In this document: positions 15,759 through 24,969 of the stretch, in pieces
Numbering within the stretch: the first letter of the stretch is position 1
Layout: every line of letters begins with the position of its first letter
Assembly: GCA_018267965.1 (NCBI GenBank)
Contig: JAFDXK010000001.1
Span: 1,116,001 to 1,180,000, forward strand
Direction: 5' to 3'
Length of the DNA stretch: 64,000 nucleotides
Origin: Bacteroidota bacterium
Lineage (GTDB): Bacteria; Bacteroidota; Bacteroidia; Chitinophagales; Chitinophagaceae
Notes under the pieces: model-generated
Database searches by the model: none
What the model saw: only the letters and a program-made list of their open reading frames with translations
Told to the model about the DNA's origin: nothing
Program-made: the position numbers and the translations under genes

Positions 15759-17702
15759 TTACTTAGCGATCACTAACCTTGATTGTAACCTTCCGGCTTC
15801 ACCATTCTCGCTCTCAAATACTACATTATAAATGCCGTTATTCAATTGCGCAGTATTTATCTGCTTTTGTGCTGATTGACAAGGCTGCTGCAACACTACT
15901 CTGCCCATCATATCAATCAATGATATTTTGCCTTTAACATTATTAATACCTGCAAATACTACATTCACATTATTAGTAGCCGGATTAGGATATACATCCA
16001 TTGCTGCAGTATTATCATTAACATTGGTAATAGCTGCAGGCCAGATAACATTAAAGAATTGTGAAAAACCACAACCAAAATCACCGCTGAAGTATTTACT
16101 TAACTGGAGGTTTGCAAGGCTTGTTGTACCTCTTACCGCTAATGTGCCGGCACCGGGATTATAACCACCACCCTGCGCATATAGCGGGAAATTCATACCA
16201 TCACAGTTTTTGTCATCAACCAACAATTCGTAAGCACCGGGGCCTAACGTTACAGTATCTACATAAGAACTGCTGATTGCACAATTTTCACGTTTTGCCC
16301 AAACAGTACCTATTGCATCCACAATTTTCCAACTGCTTTCGCTGATACCACCACCTGCATCGCCTTTATTAGTAAGCATACTAACTATTATTTTCATAGG
16401 CCATGTTGGCACACCTGTAAAGTAAGAATACAAAGTATTATTGCTTGCATCTCCGTCTGCAGCACCGTTCACCTCAAGCGCTTTTACTGTAAACAGAATA
16501 TTTGAACCACTTGCAGTTCTTAACTCCGGCACTTCTGGAAACACTACCAATGTGCTGTCTAACGAATTAAGGTTTCCTTGCCATGTATATTGACGCATTG
16601 TAGAACCCACTCCGTAATCGAATTTGATATTGGTTATGGCAGTAGCACCTGTATTTCTGATAATCACTTTAGGAAACTTACCGGTTGGATTACTACGGAA
16701 AAAACTAGGATTGTCTGTAGGCGCAACTATAGCTTCTAAAGAAACATCTACATTATTATTAAAACCTCCGTAATAGATAACGGCACCATCTACTATATAG
16801 CTTGCATTACCATTATCGTTGTATGTTTCAAAATCCACATCAAGATTGTAATTACCACCGGTAATACCACCAAGCTTGTGTGTATTCACTCGCACTACTT
16901 CGCCTGGACACCAATTTGCCCTGTCATATATCCAAGTACCTGTTTGCGGATATAATTCATTCTGCCCGCAGTTATTCTTCCAAATATCCATCTGGTCAGT
17001 CTGACTGCCATTCAGCATTACTTTGTAGTATTTCTTACAAAACTCTGAGCAGTAATTATTATCAGAGCCGTGCCCTGATACACAAAATTTCATTTCGGTG
17101 AACTGAGTACCTGATGGTGCATTAAGCGTTTTTTGCGGAACATTCGTTTCTATTGATGTAGCACCACCATATTGAAAACTACCATTCCATACCCTGTCAA
17201 TATCTATCACGTTTCGGGGAGGTGTACCTTCTATAAATATGAATTTTACATTAGCAGTATACCCACCTGAATATCCTGAATAATGGACCCTCACAATACC
17301 TGAATCCTTTATCAAAGGATAATAATCCGTTACGTCGAAAGCATATTCACCTTTCCATGTCATAGGTGTTCTTGGACCCCATGCACCTGCATAAGGTGTA
17401 ATAAAACGGCCTAATTCTACAGTTTTAGACGGCTTAATAAGGTACATATTTACAGTATAATCCCATTGGCCACAATAAGTAGGATTACCAGGGCAAGCGT
17501 ATTTACCAAGTGTAAAAACCATGATTATCTTCCTATAGCTCTTCGAGCCATCAGGAAATTTCATCATAGAGTCAATATTGACAGGTACATCGCCTATCCA
17601 TTTATCATTAACGCCCTGAACAATGGTTGTATCGCCGGTAGCAGCTTTTACATTACCAATACAACAGATAAGTGCAAATAAGAGGGTTAAAAAACTTTTC
17701 AT
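15759..17702 (-). CDS. T9SS-exported protein with peptide-N-glycosidase F-like domain
   Basis: A 647-residue protein. A signal peptide (FLTLLFALICCIGNVKA) leads into a region resembling both halves of PNGase F: YACPGNPTYCGQWDYTVN near residue 75, GPRTPMTWKGEYAFDVTDY, the FCVSGHGSDNN segment and the ANWCPGEVV motif. PNGase F removes N-glycans from glycoproteins by cleaving the Asn-glycan bond. The part beyond about residue 340 holds beta-sandwich segments. The C-terminus (DVYPNPATNNVNVVF, GRVVLQQ, LNNGIYNVVF) is a type A T9SS sorting domain. Export to the cell surface is expected. Whether it retains amidase activity depends on the acidic active-site residues, which I could not align with certainty. 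Confidence 0.8.
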   Translation of the reverse strand: MKSFLTLLFALICCIGNVKAATGDTTIVQGVNDKWIGDVPVNIDSMMKFPDGSKSYRKIIMVFTLGKYACPGNPTYCGQWDYTVNMYLIKPSKTVELGRFITPYAGAWGPRTPMTWKGEYAFDVTDYYPLIKDSGIVRVHYSGYSGGYTANVKFIFIEGTPPRNVIDIDRVWNGSFQYGGATSIETNVPQKTLNAPSGTQFTEMKFCVSGHGSDNNYCSEFCKKYYKVMLNGSQTDQMDIWKNNCGQNELYPQTGTWIYDRANWCPGEVVRVNTHKLGGITGGNYNLDVDFETYNDNGNASYIVDGAVIYYGGFNNNVDVSLEAIVAPTDNPSFFRSNPTGKFPKVIIRNTGATAITNIKFDYGVGSTMRQYTWQGNLNSLDSTLVVFPEVPELRTASGSNILFTVKALEVNGAADGDASNNTLYSYFTGVPTWPMKIIVSMLTNKGDAGGGISESSWKIVDAIGTVWAKRENCAISSSYVDTVTLGPGAYELLVDDKNCDGMNFPLYAQGGGYNPGAGTLAVRGTTSLANLQLSKYFSGDFGCGFSQFFNVIWPAAITNVNDNTAAMDVYPNPATNNVNVVFAGINNVKGKISLIDMMGRVVLQQPCQSAQKQINTAQLNNGIYNVVFESENGEAGRLQSRLVIAK

Positions 17703-17789
17703 AGACAGATTTTAATAAAAAGATAACATCGTAAAGATATGTATATTTTTTTGCCCCAAACTCAATACGTATAGCTGCAATTATAATAG

Positions 17790-17797
17790 TACCTTTG
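17790..17797 (+). promoter_or_regulatory. Probable -7 element of der
   Basis: TACCTTTG fits the TAnnTTTG consensus and lies 18 bp before the der ATG. No clear -33 TTTG is found at 19-21 bp upstream, so only the -7 element is claimed. Confidence 0.5.
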
Positions 17798-17814
17798 CCA
17801 ACTAATTTAAAATC

Positions 17815-19134
17815 ATGGCAGGATTTACGGTAGCGATTGTAGGTAGGCCCAATGTGGGAAAGTCAACGCTATTTAACCGTTTATTGGAACAAAGAAAGGC
17901 TATAGTGGATGATATTAGCGGTGTTACCCGTGACAGACAATATGGTGTAGCTGATTGGAATGGAAAAACCTTTAATGTGATTGACACTGGTGGGTTTGTT
18001 GCGCACTCTGATGATATATTTGAAACTGAGATACGTAAACAGGTACAAATAGCAGTTGATGAAGCTAATTTGATACTATTTGTATGCGACACTGCTACAG
18101 GAATTACTAACCAGGATGAGGATATGGCTGAGATATTGCGCCGTAGCCCCAAGCCCGTATTGCTTGTTGTGAACAAAGTAGATAATTCAGAACGTGCACT
18201 GGAAGCTACTGAATTCTACTCTATGGGTTTTGATAATATCTTCTTCATCTCTTCCATTTCTGGTAGCGGCACAGGTGAGTTATTGGATGAAGTAACAAAA
18301 CATGTTCCAGAAGAACCTGAAATAGCCGAAGGCGAAGAAAAAGACCCTTTACCTAAATTCATCATTATAGGCCAGCCTAATGCTGGTAAATCTACTTTAC
18401 TGAATGCACTGGTAGGCGAAGAACGTACTATTGTCTCTGACATTCCTGGCACTACGCGTGATACTATACATACACACTATAATCAATTCGGCAAAGAGTT
18501 TATGCTCATAGACACTGCCGGCTTGCGTAAGAAAAAGAATGTACATGAGGACCTGGAGTTCTACTCAGTGATTCGTGCAGTACGTGCTATGGACGACGCG
18601 GATGTGTGCTTAATAGTGATTGATGCTGAAAAAGGCGTAACAGCACAGGATGTAAATATATTCAGTCTTGCTACGCGTAAAGGGAAAGGTATCGTGTTGT
18701 TGGTTAATAAATGGGACACTGTTGAAAAACAAACCAACACTGCCCGCGATTATGAAAAACTACTCAAGCAAAAGATTGCTCCATTCACAGATGTACCTGT
18801 AATATTTATATCTGCCAAAGAAAAACAACGCATATTTCAAGGCATAGAAAAGGCACTTGAAGTATATGAAAACAGAAAACGCAGAATACCAACGTCGCAG
18901 CTGAATGAAATAATGCTTAAAGAAATTGAGCACTACCCTCCTGCTATGTCTCGCGGACATGCTGTAAAAATCAAATTTGTTTCACAGATTCCAACGGTAG
19001 TACCATCGTTTGCATTCTTTGCCAATTATCCTGATTCTATCAAAGATTCATACAAAAACTTCTTAGAAAATAAATTACGTAGTCACTTCGATTTTAGTGG
19101 TGTGCCGATACGTGTATTCTTCAGGAAAAAATAA
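17815..19134 (+). CDS. der: Ribosome assembly GTPase Der (EngA)
   Basis: A 439-residue protein with two tandem Era-like GTPase domains, the hallmark of Der. The first P-loop, GRPNVGKS, is at residues 10-17, with DTGG as its switch II element. The second P-loop, GQPNAGKS, is near residue 187, with DTAGLRKK following. NKVD and NKWD are the two G4 motifs. The C-terminal KH-like domain ends with VPIRVFFRKK. It acts in 50S subunit maturation. The next gene (rimO) starts 6 bp after its stop, which suggests a two- or three-gene operon. Confidence 0.97.
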   Translation: MAGFTVAIVGRPNVGKSTLFNRLLEQRKAIVDDISGVTRDRQYGVADWNGKTFNVIDTGGFVAHSDDIFETEIRKQVQIAVDEANLILFVCDTATGITNQDEDMAEILRRSPKPVLLVVNKVDNSERALEATEFYSMGFDNIFFISSISGSGTGELLDEVTKHVPEEPEIAEGEEKDPLPKFIIIGQPNAGKSTLLNALVGEERTIVSDIPGTTRDTIHTHYNQFGKEFMLIDTAGLRKKKNVHEDLEFYSVIRAVRAMDDADVCLIVIDAEKGVTAQDVNIFSLATRKGKGIVLLVNKWDTVEKQTNTARDYEKLLKQKIAPFTDVPVIFISAKEKQRIFQGIEKALEVYENRKRRIPTSQLNEIMLKEIEHYPPAMSRGHAVKIKFVSQIPTVVPSFAFFANYPDSIKDSYKNFLENKLRSHFDFSGVPIRVFFRKK

Positions 19135-19140
19135 CAGATA

Positions 19141-20451
19141 GTGAAGACGAAAAAGCTAAAACAAGATAAGGTTAATATTATTACGCTCGGTTGTTCTAAA
19201 AACATGGTGGATAGTGAGGTATTGAGCGGGCAACTGAATGCTAATGGCATTAAGGTATTGCACGAGAATGCTAAACTAGACCATAACATTGTGGTAGTGA
19301 ATACATGTGGTTTTATTGACAAAGCGAAAGAAGAAAGTATAAACACTATCCTTGAACAAGTAGAGCTGAAACGTGAAGGCAAACTGGATAAAGTATATGT
19401 TACCGGCTGCCTAAGCGAACGCTATCGCGATGACCTGAGTAAAGAAATAGGGGAAGTAGATGCATGGTTTGGCACGATGGAATTACCATTGATACTAAAA
19501 CAATTCAATGCCGATTATAAATCAGAACTGTTAGGTGAACGTCTTTTAAGTACGCCTCAACACTACGCATACCTTAAAATATCTGAAGGTTGCAACCGTA
19601 CCTGTGCTTTCTGTGCTATACCTCTGATGCGTGGCGGACATATTTCTAAAACGATTGAAGAAGTAGTAGCCGAAGCCAAGAAATTGGTTTCGATGGGTGT
19701 GAAGGAAATCATGCTCATCGCGCAGGAGCTGACTTATTACGGACTGGACATTTATAAGAAACGTGTACTGGGAGATTTACTAAAGCATCTTTCTGATGTA
19801 CAGGGCTTGCATTGGATACGCCTGCATTATGCATATCCTTCTAAATTCCCGCTGGACATATTAGATGTAATGCGCGAACGTGATAACATCTGTAATTACC
19901 TGGATATGCCATTACAGCATATATCTAACAATATGCTGACGGCTATGAAACGCCAGATGGACACACAAGAGATATACGACCTTGTAGCAACCATCCGCGA
20001 TAAAGTACCCGGCATTTGTTTACGTAGCACATTGATAGCTGGTTTCCCAGGCGAAACACGTGATGATGTGGAGCAACTTAAAAAGTTCCTTGAAGATGTC
20101 CGCCTCGACCGTGTAGGTATCTTCACCTACTCTCACGAAGAGAATACTTCTGCTTATGATTTGAAAGACAATATACCTGCAGCCGAAAAAGAAGCTCGTG
20201 CACAAGAGATAATGGAAGTGCAACAGGAAATATCTTTTGAAAAGAACCAGGAAAAAGTTGGTAAGACTTTCAAAGTGATTGTTGACAAAAAAGAAGCAGG
20301 ACGCTACTTAGGCCGTACAGAGTTCGATAGTGTAGAAGTAGATAATGAAGTTATCATCAACACTAAAAAAGCGTTGCCTATCGGCGATTTCGTTAACGTA
20401 ACGATTACTAAAGCTTACGATTACGATTTGGAAGGTGATGTGGTTAACTAA
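19141..20451 (+). CDS. rimO: Ribosomal protein S12 methylthiotransferase RimO
   Basis: A 436-residue radical-SAM methylthiotransferase. The N-terminal UPF0004 domain starts IITLGCSKNMVDSEVL. The radical-SAM CxxxCxxC motif is in CNRTCAFCAIP. A TRAM domain occupies the C-terminus (GKTFKVIVDKKEAGRYLGRTEFD). It methylthiolates Asp88 of ribosomal protein S12. The start is GTG at 19141: the first in-frame ATG lies inside the conserved CSKNMVDSE segment, so it would cut the fold. The gene follows der closely. Confidence 0.95.
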   Translation: MKTKKLKQDKVNIITLGCSKNMVDSEVLSGQLNANGIKVLHENAKLDHNIVVVNTCGFIDKAKEESINTILEQVELKREGKLDKVYVTGCLSERYRDDLSKEIGEVDAWFGTMELPLILKQFNADYKSELLGERLLSTPQHYAYLKISEGCNRTCAFCAIPLMRGGHISKTIEEVVAEAKKLVSMGVKEIMLIAQELTYYGLDIYKKRVLGDLLKHLSDVQGLHWIRLHYAYPSKFPLDILDVMRERDNICNYLDMPLQHISNNMLTAMKRQMDTQEIYDLVATIRDKVPGICLRSTLIAGFPGETRDDVEQLKKFLEDVRLDRVGIFTYSHEENTSAYDLKDNIPAAEKEARAQEIMEVQQEISFEKNQEKVGKTFKVIVDKKEAGRYLGRTEFDSVEVDNEVIINTKKALPIGDFVNVTITKAYDYDLEGDVVN

Positions 20452-20722
20452 TTTTCTGGTGAGAAGTTTTAAAATAGTATTACCAATCTGTATAATAGTA
20501 CTTATAACAATTGGTATTTATTTTCAAATCACCGAAACAGCTTATACAGGAATCCTTTATTGGGGAAAATATGGAGGTCAAAGCAATGGCACCATAAATA
20601 GTTTTGGTGTATATCTTTTGGCTGTAATTCTTATTGCATTTTGGCTGATGGGTTTAAAATCGTTTAAAGACGAAGAAAAACGTAAACTCAAAAAAGCTAA
20701 TCGCAAAAAGAAAGTCAATTAA
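20438..20722 (+). CDS. Small membrane protein of unknown function
   Basis: About 94 residues with two predicted membrane helices (IVLPICIIVLITIGIYF and VYLLAVILIAFWLMGL) and a strongly basic tail (KRKLKKANRKKK). The start overlaps the end of rimO by 14 bp; GTG at 20435 is possible, but ATG at 20438 is preferred. This overlap argues for translational coupling with rimO. I do not recognise the family. Its end overlaps the convergent dprA gene by 8 bp. Confidence 0.65.
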   Translation: MWLTNFLVRSFKIVLPICIIVLITIGIYFQITETAYTGILYWGKYGGQSNGTINSFGVYLLAVILIAFWLMGLKSFKDEEKRKLKKANRKKKVN

Positions 20723-21815
20723 CCCTATACATCTTTCCCGGTAAGGTTTTTACCAATCCCTGCATTTCTAATTGCAATAAAGTAGCTGCTAATTGAGAGC
20801 TGCTCATACCGCTTTTATGAAATAACTCGTCGGCATGTACTGCGTCTTTGTCATGCAGTATATCCATGATCATTTTCTCATCGGGGCTTAGATTGACGAA
20901 TAAATGCTTTTGAACCGTTTTTGTTTTCTTGTCTTTACCCCAGTTCATCAATTCTATCAAATCATCCGTCTTTGTTATCATAGCAGCAATATTAGTGCGT
21001 ATCAGTTCATTGCACCCTGAAGAACGTCTGTCGCCTACTCTACCAGGAAATGCAGCGACATCCCTGTTATAACTATTCGCAACTCTTGCTGTTATCAACG
21101 AACCGCCTTTTATATCGCTTTCTACAACTATAGTCACATCACACATACCGGCAACAATTCTATTGCGTTGCGGAAAGTTCTCTTTCATGCCTTGTGTGCC
21201 TGATGGATATTCTGTCAACACACCACCCATTATTTGCATTTCCTTTGCCAAATTTCTATTGCCCACAGGATACATTGTATCATGCCCATGCCCTAATACA
21301 CCAATGGTGGGAATTTTATTAGCTAATGCAGCCTTATGTGCAATTGTGTCAACTCCTGCAGCCAAGCCGCTAACAATAGTTATATCTTCTATGTTTGCCA
21401 AGCCTGCAATCAGGTCTTCTGTCAGCTTAGTACCATAATCCGTATTTGAGCGAGTACCAACTACTGCTACTTGTTTTGTTGTATTCAGGTCACCGTTGCC
21501 TTTATAATACATCAGCAAGGGCGCATCAAGACAGTTCTTTAATTTATTAGGATATACATCATCATTTATCCAAACGGGTATAATGTTATTTTTAGTGATA
21601 TATGTTAATTCTACCTCTGCTTTTTGTAATACTACCTCTTCTCTAAAAGACCTTGCTTTGGCCTCACTCATACCTTCAATGGCCTTCAACTCCTTTAGCG
21701 GAGCTTTAAATACTGCGCTAGCTTCTCCATAACGCTCAATCAGTGTTCTACCGATTCTGGGGCCCACCTGATTTACAAATGTTAAAGCCAGCCTGTATAA
21801 TAATTCTGTTTCCAT
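20715..21815 (-). CDS. dprA: DNA-processing protein DprA (Smf)
   Basis: A 366-residue protein with an N-terminal helix-hairpin-helix-like region (LKAIEGMSEAKARSF), the Rossmann-type DprA core (VAVVGTRSNTDYG, IVSGLAAGVDTIAHKAAL, EYPSGTQGMKENFPQRNRIVAGM) and a C-terminal winged-helix domain (DEKMIMDILHDKD onward). It loads RecA on single-stranded DNA taken up during transformation, so the strain may be competent or keep the gene for recombination. It is transcribed alone on the minus strand. Confidence 0.95.
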   Translation of the reverse strand: METELLYRLALTFVNQVGPRIGRTLIERYGEASAVFKAPLKELKAIEGMSEAKARSFREEVVLQKAEVELTYITKNNIIPVWINDDVYPNKLKNCLDAPLLMYYKGNGDLNTTKQVAVVGTRSNTDYGTKLTEDLIAGLANIEDITIVSGLAAGVDTIAHKAALANKIPTIGVLGHGHDTMYPVGNRNLAKEMQIMGGVLTEYPSGTQGMKENFPQRNRIVAGMCDVTIVVESDIKGGSLITARVANSYNRDVAAFPGRVGDRRSSGCNELIRTNIAAMITKTDDLIELMNWGKDKKTKTVQKHLFVNLSPDEKMIMDILHDKDAVHADELFHKSGMSSSQLAATLLQLEMQGLVKTLPGKMYRVN

Positions 21816-21872
21816 GCAATCGGCAATGTTTTTGTTCTTTAAAAAATAAACGGCTTAAAAAGTTCTAACAAT

Positions 21873-21880
21873 TATCTTTG
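21873..21880 (+). promoter_or_regulatory. -7 element of the DUF6438 gene
   Basis: TATCTTTG is a full match to TAnnTTTG, 18 bp upstream of the ATG at 21899. Confidence 0.6.
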
Positions 21881-21898
21881 AACCCGTAAAACAATAAT

Positions 21899-22348
21899 AT
21901 GAAGAAAATTATTCTGAGCATCGGATTTTTATTACTGAGCATTAGCTTATTTGCCAAAGCTCCGGTTATTACTTATGTAAAGATGGACCGTACTGCCTGC
22001 TTTGGACACTGCCCTACTTACACAGTTGAGGTTTATAGCAATGGCCTGGTGCGTTATACCGGCGTTCAGTTTACAGATGTTAGCGGTACTTACGAAAAGA
22101 ACATTGGTGCAGCAAAGGCTAAGCAATTGCTGGCCCAGTTTTCAAAATACCGTGTAGATACCTGCAAAAATTTGTATGAATCAAATATCGCTGACCTTCC
22201 AGGCATGCATTTCGAATTTAAAATTGATGGTAAGGACAAAACGATATCGAACGCAAATTTCGGACCTAAGTTTTTACGCGAATTAGGTATGAAGGTGGAT
22301 GCTGAAACTAACCCGTTGAATGGCTGGAAAAAACAGCTGAGAAAGTAG
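21899..22348 (+). CDS. Secreted DUF6438-type protein
   Basis: A 149-residue protein with a signal peptide (IILSIGFLLLSISLFAK). The motif DRTACFGHCPTYTVEVYSNGLVRYTG, which I split as RTACFGHCP and VEVYSNGLV, is characteristic of the DUF6438 family of small periplasmic or surface proteins in Bacteroidota. The two close cysteines are invariant in the family as I remember it. No function is established. It has its own promoter and terminator. Confidence 0.78.
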   Translation: MKKIILSIGFLLLSISLFAKAPVITYVKMDRTACFGHCPTYTVEVYSNGLVRYTGVQFTDVSGTYEKNIGAAKAKQLLAQFSKYRVDTCKNLYESNIADLPGMHFEFKIDGKDKTISNANFGPKFLRELGMKVDAETNPLNGWKKQLRK

Positions 22349-22380
22349 AACAATAAACACTTTGTTTAATAATAATTGAA

Positions 22381-22410
22381 AAAGCCGTCCTATAACAGAA
22401 CGGCTTTTTT
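22381..22410. terminator. Intrinsic terminator after the DUF6438 gene
   Basis: The stem AAAGCCGT / ACGGCTTT with a 10-nt loop continues into a T6 run. It lies between convergent genes. Confidence 0.85.
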
Positions 22411-22428
22411 ATTGTACTACTAATTATC

Positions 22429-22776
22429 TTAAAGGTGCATTTTTTCTTTTTTGGCAAGTAGTTCATCGACTGTTTCCTTATACATTTCATCAGGCACACA
22501 GCAATCTACGGGACATACAGCAGCGCACTGGGGTTCATCATGAAAACCCTGGCACTCTGTACACTTATTAGGAGTAATATAATACGTATCAACAGCAATG
22601 GGCTCATGTTTCGAATTAGCGTCTGTATGGCTACCATCCATTAATGTAAAATCACCTTTTACATTAGTTCCGTCTGCTATAGCCCATTCTACCCCACCTT
22701 CATAAATCGCATTATTCGGACATTCGGGTTCGCAAGCCCCGCAATTGATACATTCGTCAGTTATTTTGATGGCCAT
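22429..22776 (-). CDS. 2[4Fe-4S] ferredoxin (YfhL/Alvin type)
   Basis: A 115-residue ferredoxin. The first cluster motif [12 protein letters not shown] is at residues 10-21. The second ([18 protein letters not shown]) has the extended CxxC-x8-CxxxC spacing typical of the Allochromatium-type ferredoxins, followed by a C-terminal helix. It is a low-potential electron carrier in the cytoplasm. It is divergent from the acyl-CoA reductase gene, whose ATG lies 60 bp away, so the two promoters share one short region. Confidence 0.92.
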   Translation of the reverse strand: MAIKITDECINCGACEPECPNNAIYEGGVEWAIADGTNVKGDFTLMDGSHTDANSKHEPIAVDTYYITPNKCTECQGFHDEPQCAAVCPVDCCVPDEMYKETVDELLAKKEKMHL

Positions 22777-22835
22777 AAATCTTCTTTTTGGTTTCTTGGG
22801 GTAAAGTTACAACTTCGCATCAAAATGCAAATGGT

Positions 22836-23831
22836 ATGCTTTCGGTTGATAAAAGAATAGATTTGATGGTTGGGCTGGGTGATTACATATCTTCTGACAA
22901 CGAAGAGTGGATTGAAGTAAAGCATAGAGCCGTTTCAGCTAATTCATGGTTTACTGCAGGCAATGTTGATTTAGCGGTAAATAACATTGCTACCAATTTC
23001 CTTAAGGCTAACAGACTTAGGCAATGGGTGTCTCAGTACCCATCTCAACATGCTGCACCAAAACTGGTGGGTATTGTAATGGCAGGTAATATTCCTTTGG
23101 TTGGTTTTCACGATTTGCTTTGCGGAATTATAAGCGGACATAACCTGTTAATAAAACTATCTACCAAAGACAATATTCTGATAACCCATTTGTTACATAA
23201 ACTATCAGAACAAGCACCTGAAATTAAAGAACAGGTAAAAATTGCTGATACCCTAAAAGGATGTGACGCATACATAGCCACAGGAAGTAATAATACAGCA
23301 CGTTATTTCGAACAATATTTTGGCAAGTATCCCAACATCATTCGCAAAAACAGAACCTCAGTAGCCATATTAGATGGCAGTGAAACACCTGAAGAATTGA
23401 GTCTTTTAGCTGATGACATCTTTAGTTATTTTGGGTTAGGTTGTCGCAATGTTACACAAGTGTGCTTACCACATGGCTATGATTTGAATATCCTACTTGA
23501 GGCTTGCAAAAAATATGAAGACCTGATTATTCATCATAAATACAAGCACAATTACGACTATTATTTGGCCATCTATCTATTAAACAAGGTGCCTTATATT
23601 ACTAATAACAGCTTGCTGATGGTTGAAAATGCATTGCCATTCTCTGCTGTAAGCGTACTTCATTATCGTTATTATGACGACAAGCAGTCATTAGAAAAGG
23701 AATTATCAGAGAGTGATGATATTCAATGCATCGTTGGAAAAGGACATACAGCTTTTGGTGCTGCCCAATCGCCGCAACTCAATGACTATGCTGATGGTAT
23801 AGACACCATGAAGTTTTTGTGCGGGCTTTAA
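22836..23831 (+). CDS. Acyl-CoA reductase (LuxC-like)
   Basis: About 331 residues of the LuxC/acyl-CoA reductase family (aldehyde dehydrogenase superfamily). GIVMAGNIPLVGFHDLL, the SGHNLLIKLSTKDN segment and the catalytic cysteine region FGLGCRNVTQV are visible. It would reduce an acyl-CoA to an aldehyde with NADPH. An upstream TTG at 22788 would extend the frame, but the ATG at 22836 gives the usual family start (LSVDKRIDLMVGLG) and is preferred. The adjacent divergent ferredoxin is a frequent companion in Bacteroidota. Confidence 0.86.
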   Translation: MLSVDKRIDLMVGLGDYISSDNEEWIEVKHRAVSANSWFTAGNVDLAVNNIATNFLKANRLRQWVSQYPSQHAAPKLVGIVMAGNIPLVGFHDLLCGIISGHNLLIKLSTKDNILITHLLHKLSEQAPEIKEQVKIADTLKGCDAYIATGSNNTARYFEQYFGKYPNIIRKNRTSVAILDGSETPEELSLLADDIFSYFGLGCRNVTQVCLPHGYDLNILLEACKKYEDLIIHHKYKHNYDYYLAIYLLNKVPYITNNSLLMVENALPFSAVSVLHYRYYDDKQSLEKELSESDDIQCIVGKGHTAFGAAQSPQLNDYADGIDTMKFLCGL

Positions 23832-23835
23832 ACAA

Positions 23836-23866
23836 CACGCCCTCACAAGGAATTTGCAAGGGCGTG
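23836..23866. terminator. Hairpin between convergent genes, probable terminator
   Basis: The stem CACGCCCT / AGGGCGTG encloses a 15-nt loop between the stop codons of the acyl-CoA reductase and cytochrome genes. The T-runs on both sides are weak. Confidence 0.65.
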
Positions 23867-23872
23867 AACAAT

Positions 23873-24865
23873 TTATTTCTTAGCTACCAGTGCGCCTGGT
23901 TGCCACTTGGTAACCGTATTTACCTGCTTAGGTACTGTACGTAAATACGTATAGATAGCTGCAAGGTCACTTTCTTTCATGTTGCCATACATCGTCCATG
24001 GCATGATACTTACAAAGTCTTTTGCCATATTTACTTTTACAGGTATGTATGTAGAATCAACGTAAGACTTGAACCTCCTGATGAATGCTTCTTTAGTCCA
24101 TGCACCAATGCCGGTTTCCATATCAGGGCTAATGTTAGGTGTTGTCAAGACACCACCAGGCAGTTGGAATTGACGTCCGCCACCAAATTCAGTACCTGCA
24201 ATCAGTTTCTTATCCCACTTTGTATGACATTCTACACAACCCGCAGCATTTACAAGGTATTTCCCATAAGCCAATGTATCGCCCTCTGTAGGTTTCTTTT
24301 CAGGCGCTGCAGCCTTAGGTATAATACGCATAATCATGCTAAATGGAAAGTCTGCCTCAGGTGCAGGAACCTCATTTTTGATTTCGGGTAAGCTGCGTAT
24401 GTAAGCAATAATGGAATAGATATCCTCAGTGTCCATTTTGCCGTAATACACATATGGCATTACCGGCATAAGAGGCTCTCCTTTTCTATCTACACCTGTA
24501 GTAATTGCCCTTAATATTTCGCCATCAGTCCAATCTTTAAGATGAGCAGGCGTAATATTTCTTGAATAAAACACACCCGGAAAACCTAAAGCTCGGTCAA
24601 AGCGCTCACCGCCTTGTCCTAATGTGCCGGGCACTAATGGGCCTGTATTAGTAGACCAGTCCCTTTTAGAATGGCAGTCCATACAAACTGTAACACAATT
24701 GGCAAGATATTCACCTCGCGCTACCCTTTCGGGAGTTATTTCAACTTTAATATCCTGTGCTGCACCAACATCAGGTTTTGCAAATTTGACATAGGACGCC
24801 AGCCCACCGACCAATACCACAATCACTACTAATAATATTAGTAGTACTTTGAATACTTTTCGCAT
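23873..24865 (-). CDS. Membrane-anchored dihaem cytochrome c
   Basis: A 330-residue protein with an N-terminal membrane anchor (VLLILLVVIVVLVGGLASYV). Two class I cytochrome c domains each hold a CxxCH haem site: CMDCH at 61-65 and CVECH at 210-214. Likely axial methionines are in PLMPVMPY and VSIMPWTMYG. It should face the periplasm as an electron carrier, possibly for an alcohol or aldehyde dehydrogenase or a terminal oxidase. It is transcribed alone. Confidence 0.9.
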   Translation of the reverse strand: MRKVFKVLLILLVVIVVLVGGLASYVKFAKPDVGAAQDIKVEITPERVARGEYLANCVTVCMDCHSKRDWSTNTGPLVPGTLGQGGERFDRALGFPGVFYSRNITPAHLKDWTDGEILRAITTGVDRKGEPLMPVMPYVYYGKMDTEDIYSIIAYIRSLPEIKNEVPAPEADFPFSMIMRIIPKAAAPEKKPTEGDTLAYGKYLVNAAGCVECHTKWDKKLIAGTEFGGGRQFQLPGGVLTTPNISPDMETGIGAWTKEAFIRRFKSYVDSTYIPVKVNMAKDFVSIMPWTMYGNMKESDLAAIYTYLRTVPKQVNTVTKWQPGALVAKK

Positions 24866-24969
24866 AATGGTAGTTTTAGTTTCATAAAAATAGATGCGAT
24901 TATTTTAAATTCATAATGTTTATAATAAAATAGTTTTCTGCCTTTAGATTTACAGAAGAAACTCAAGCT

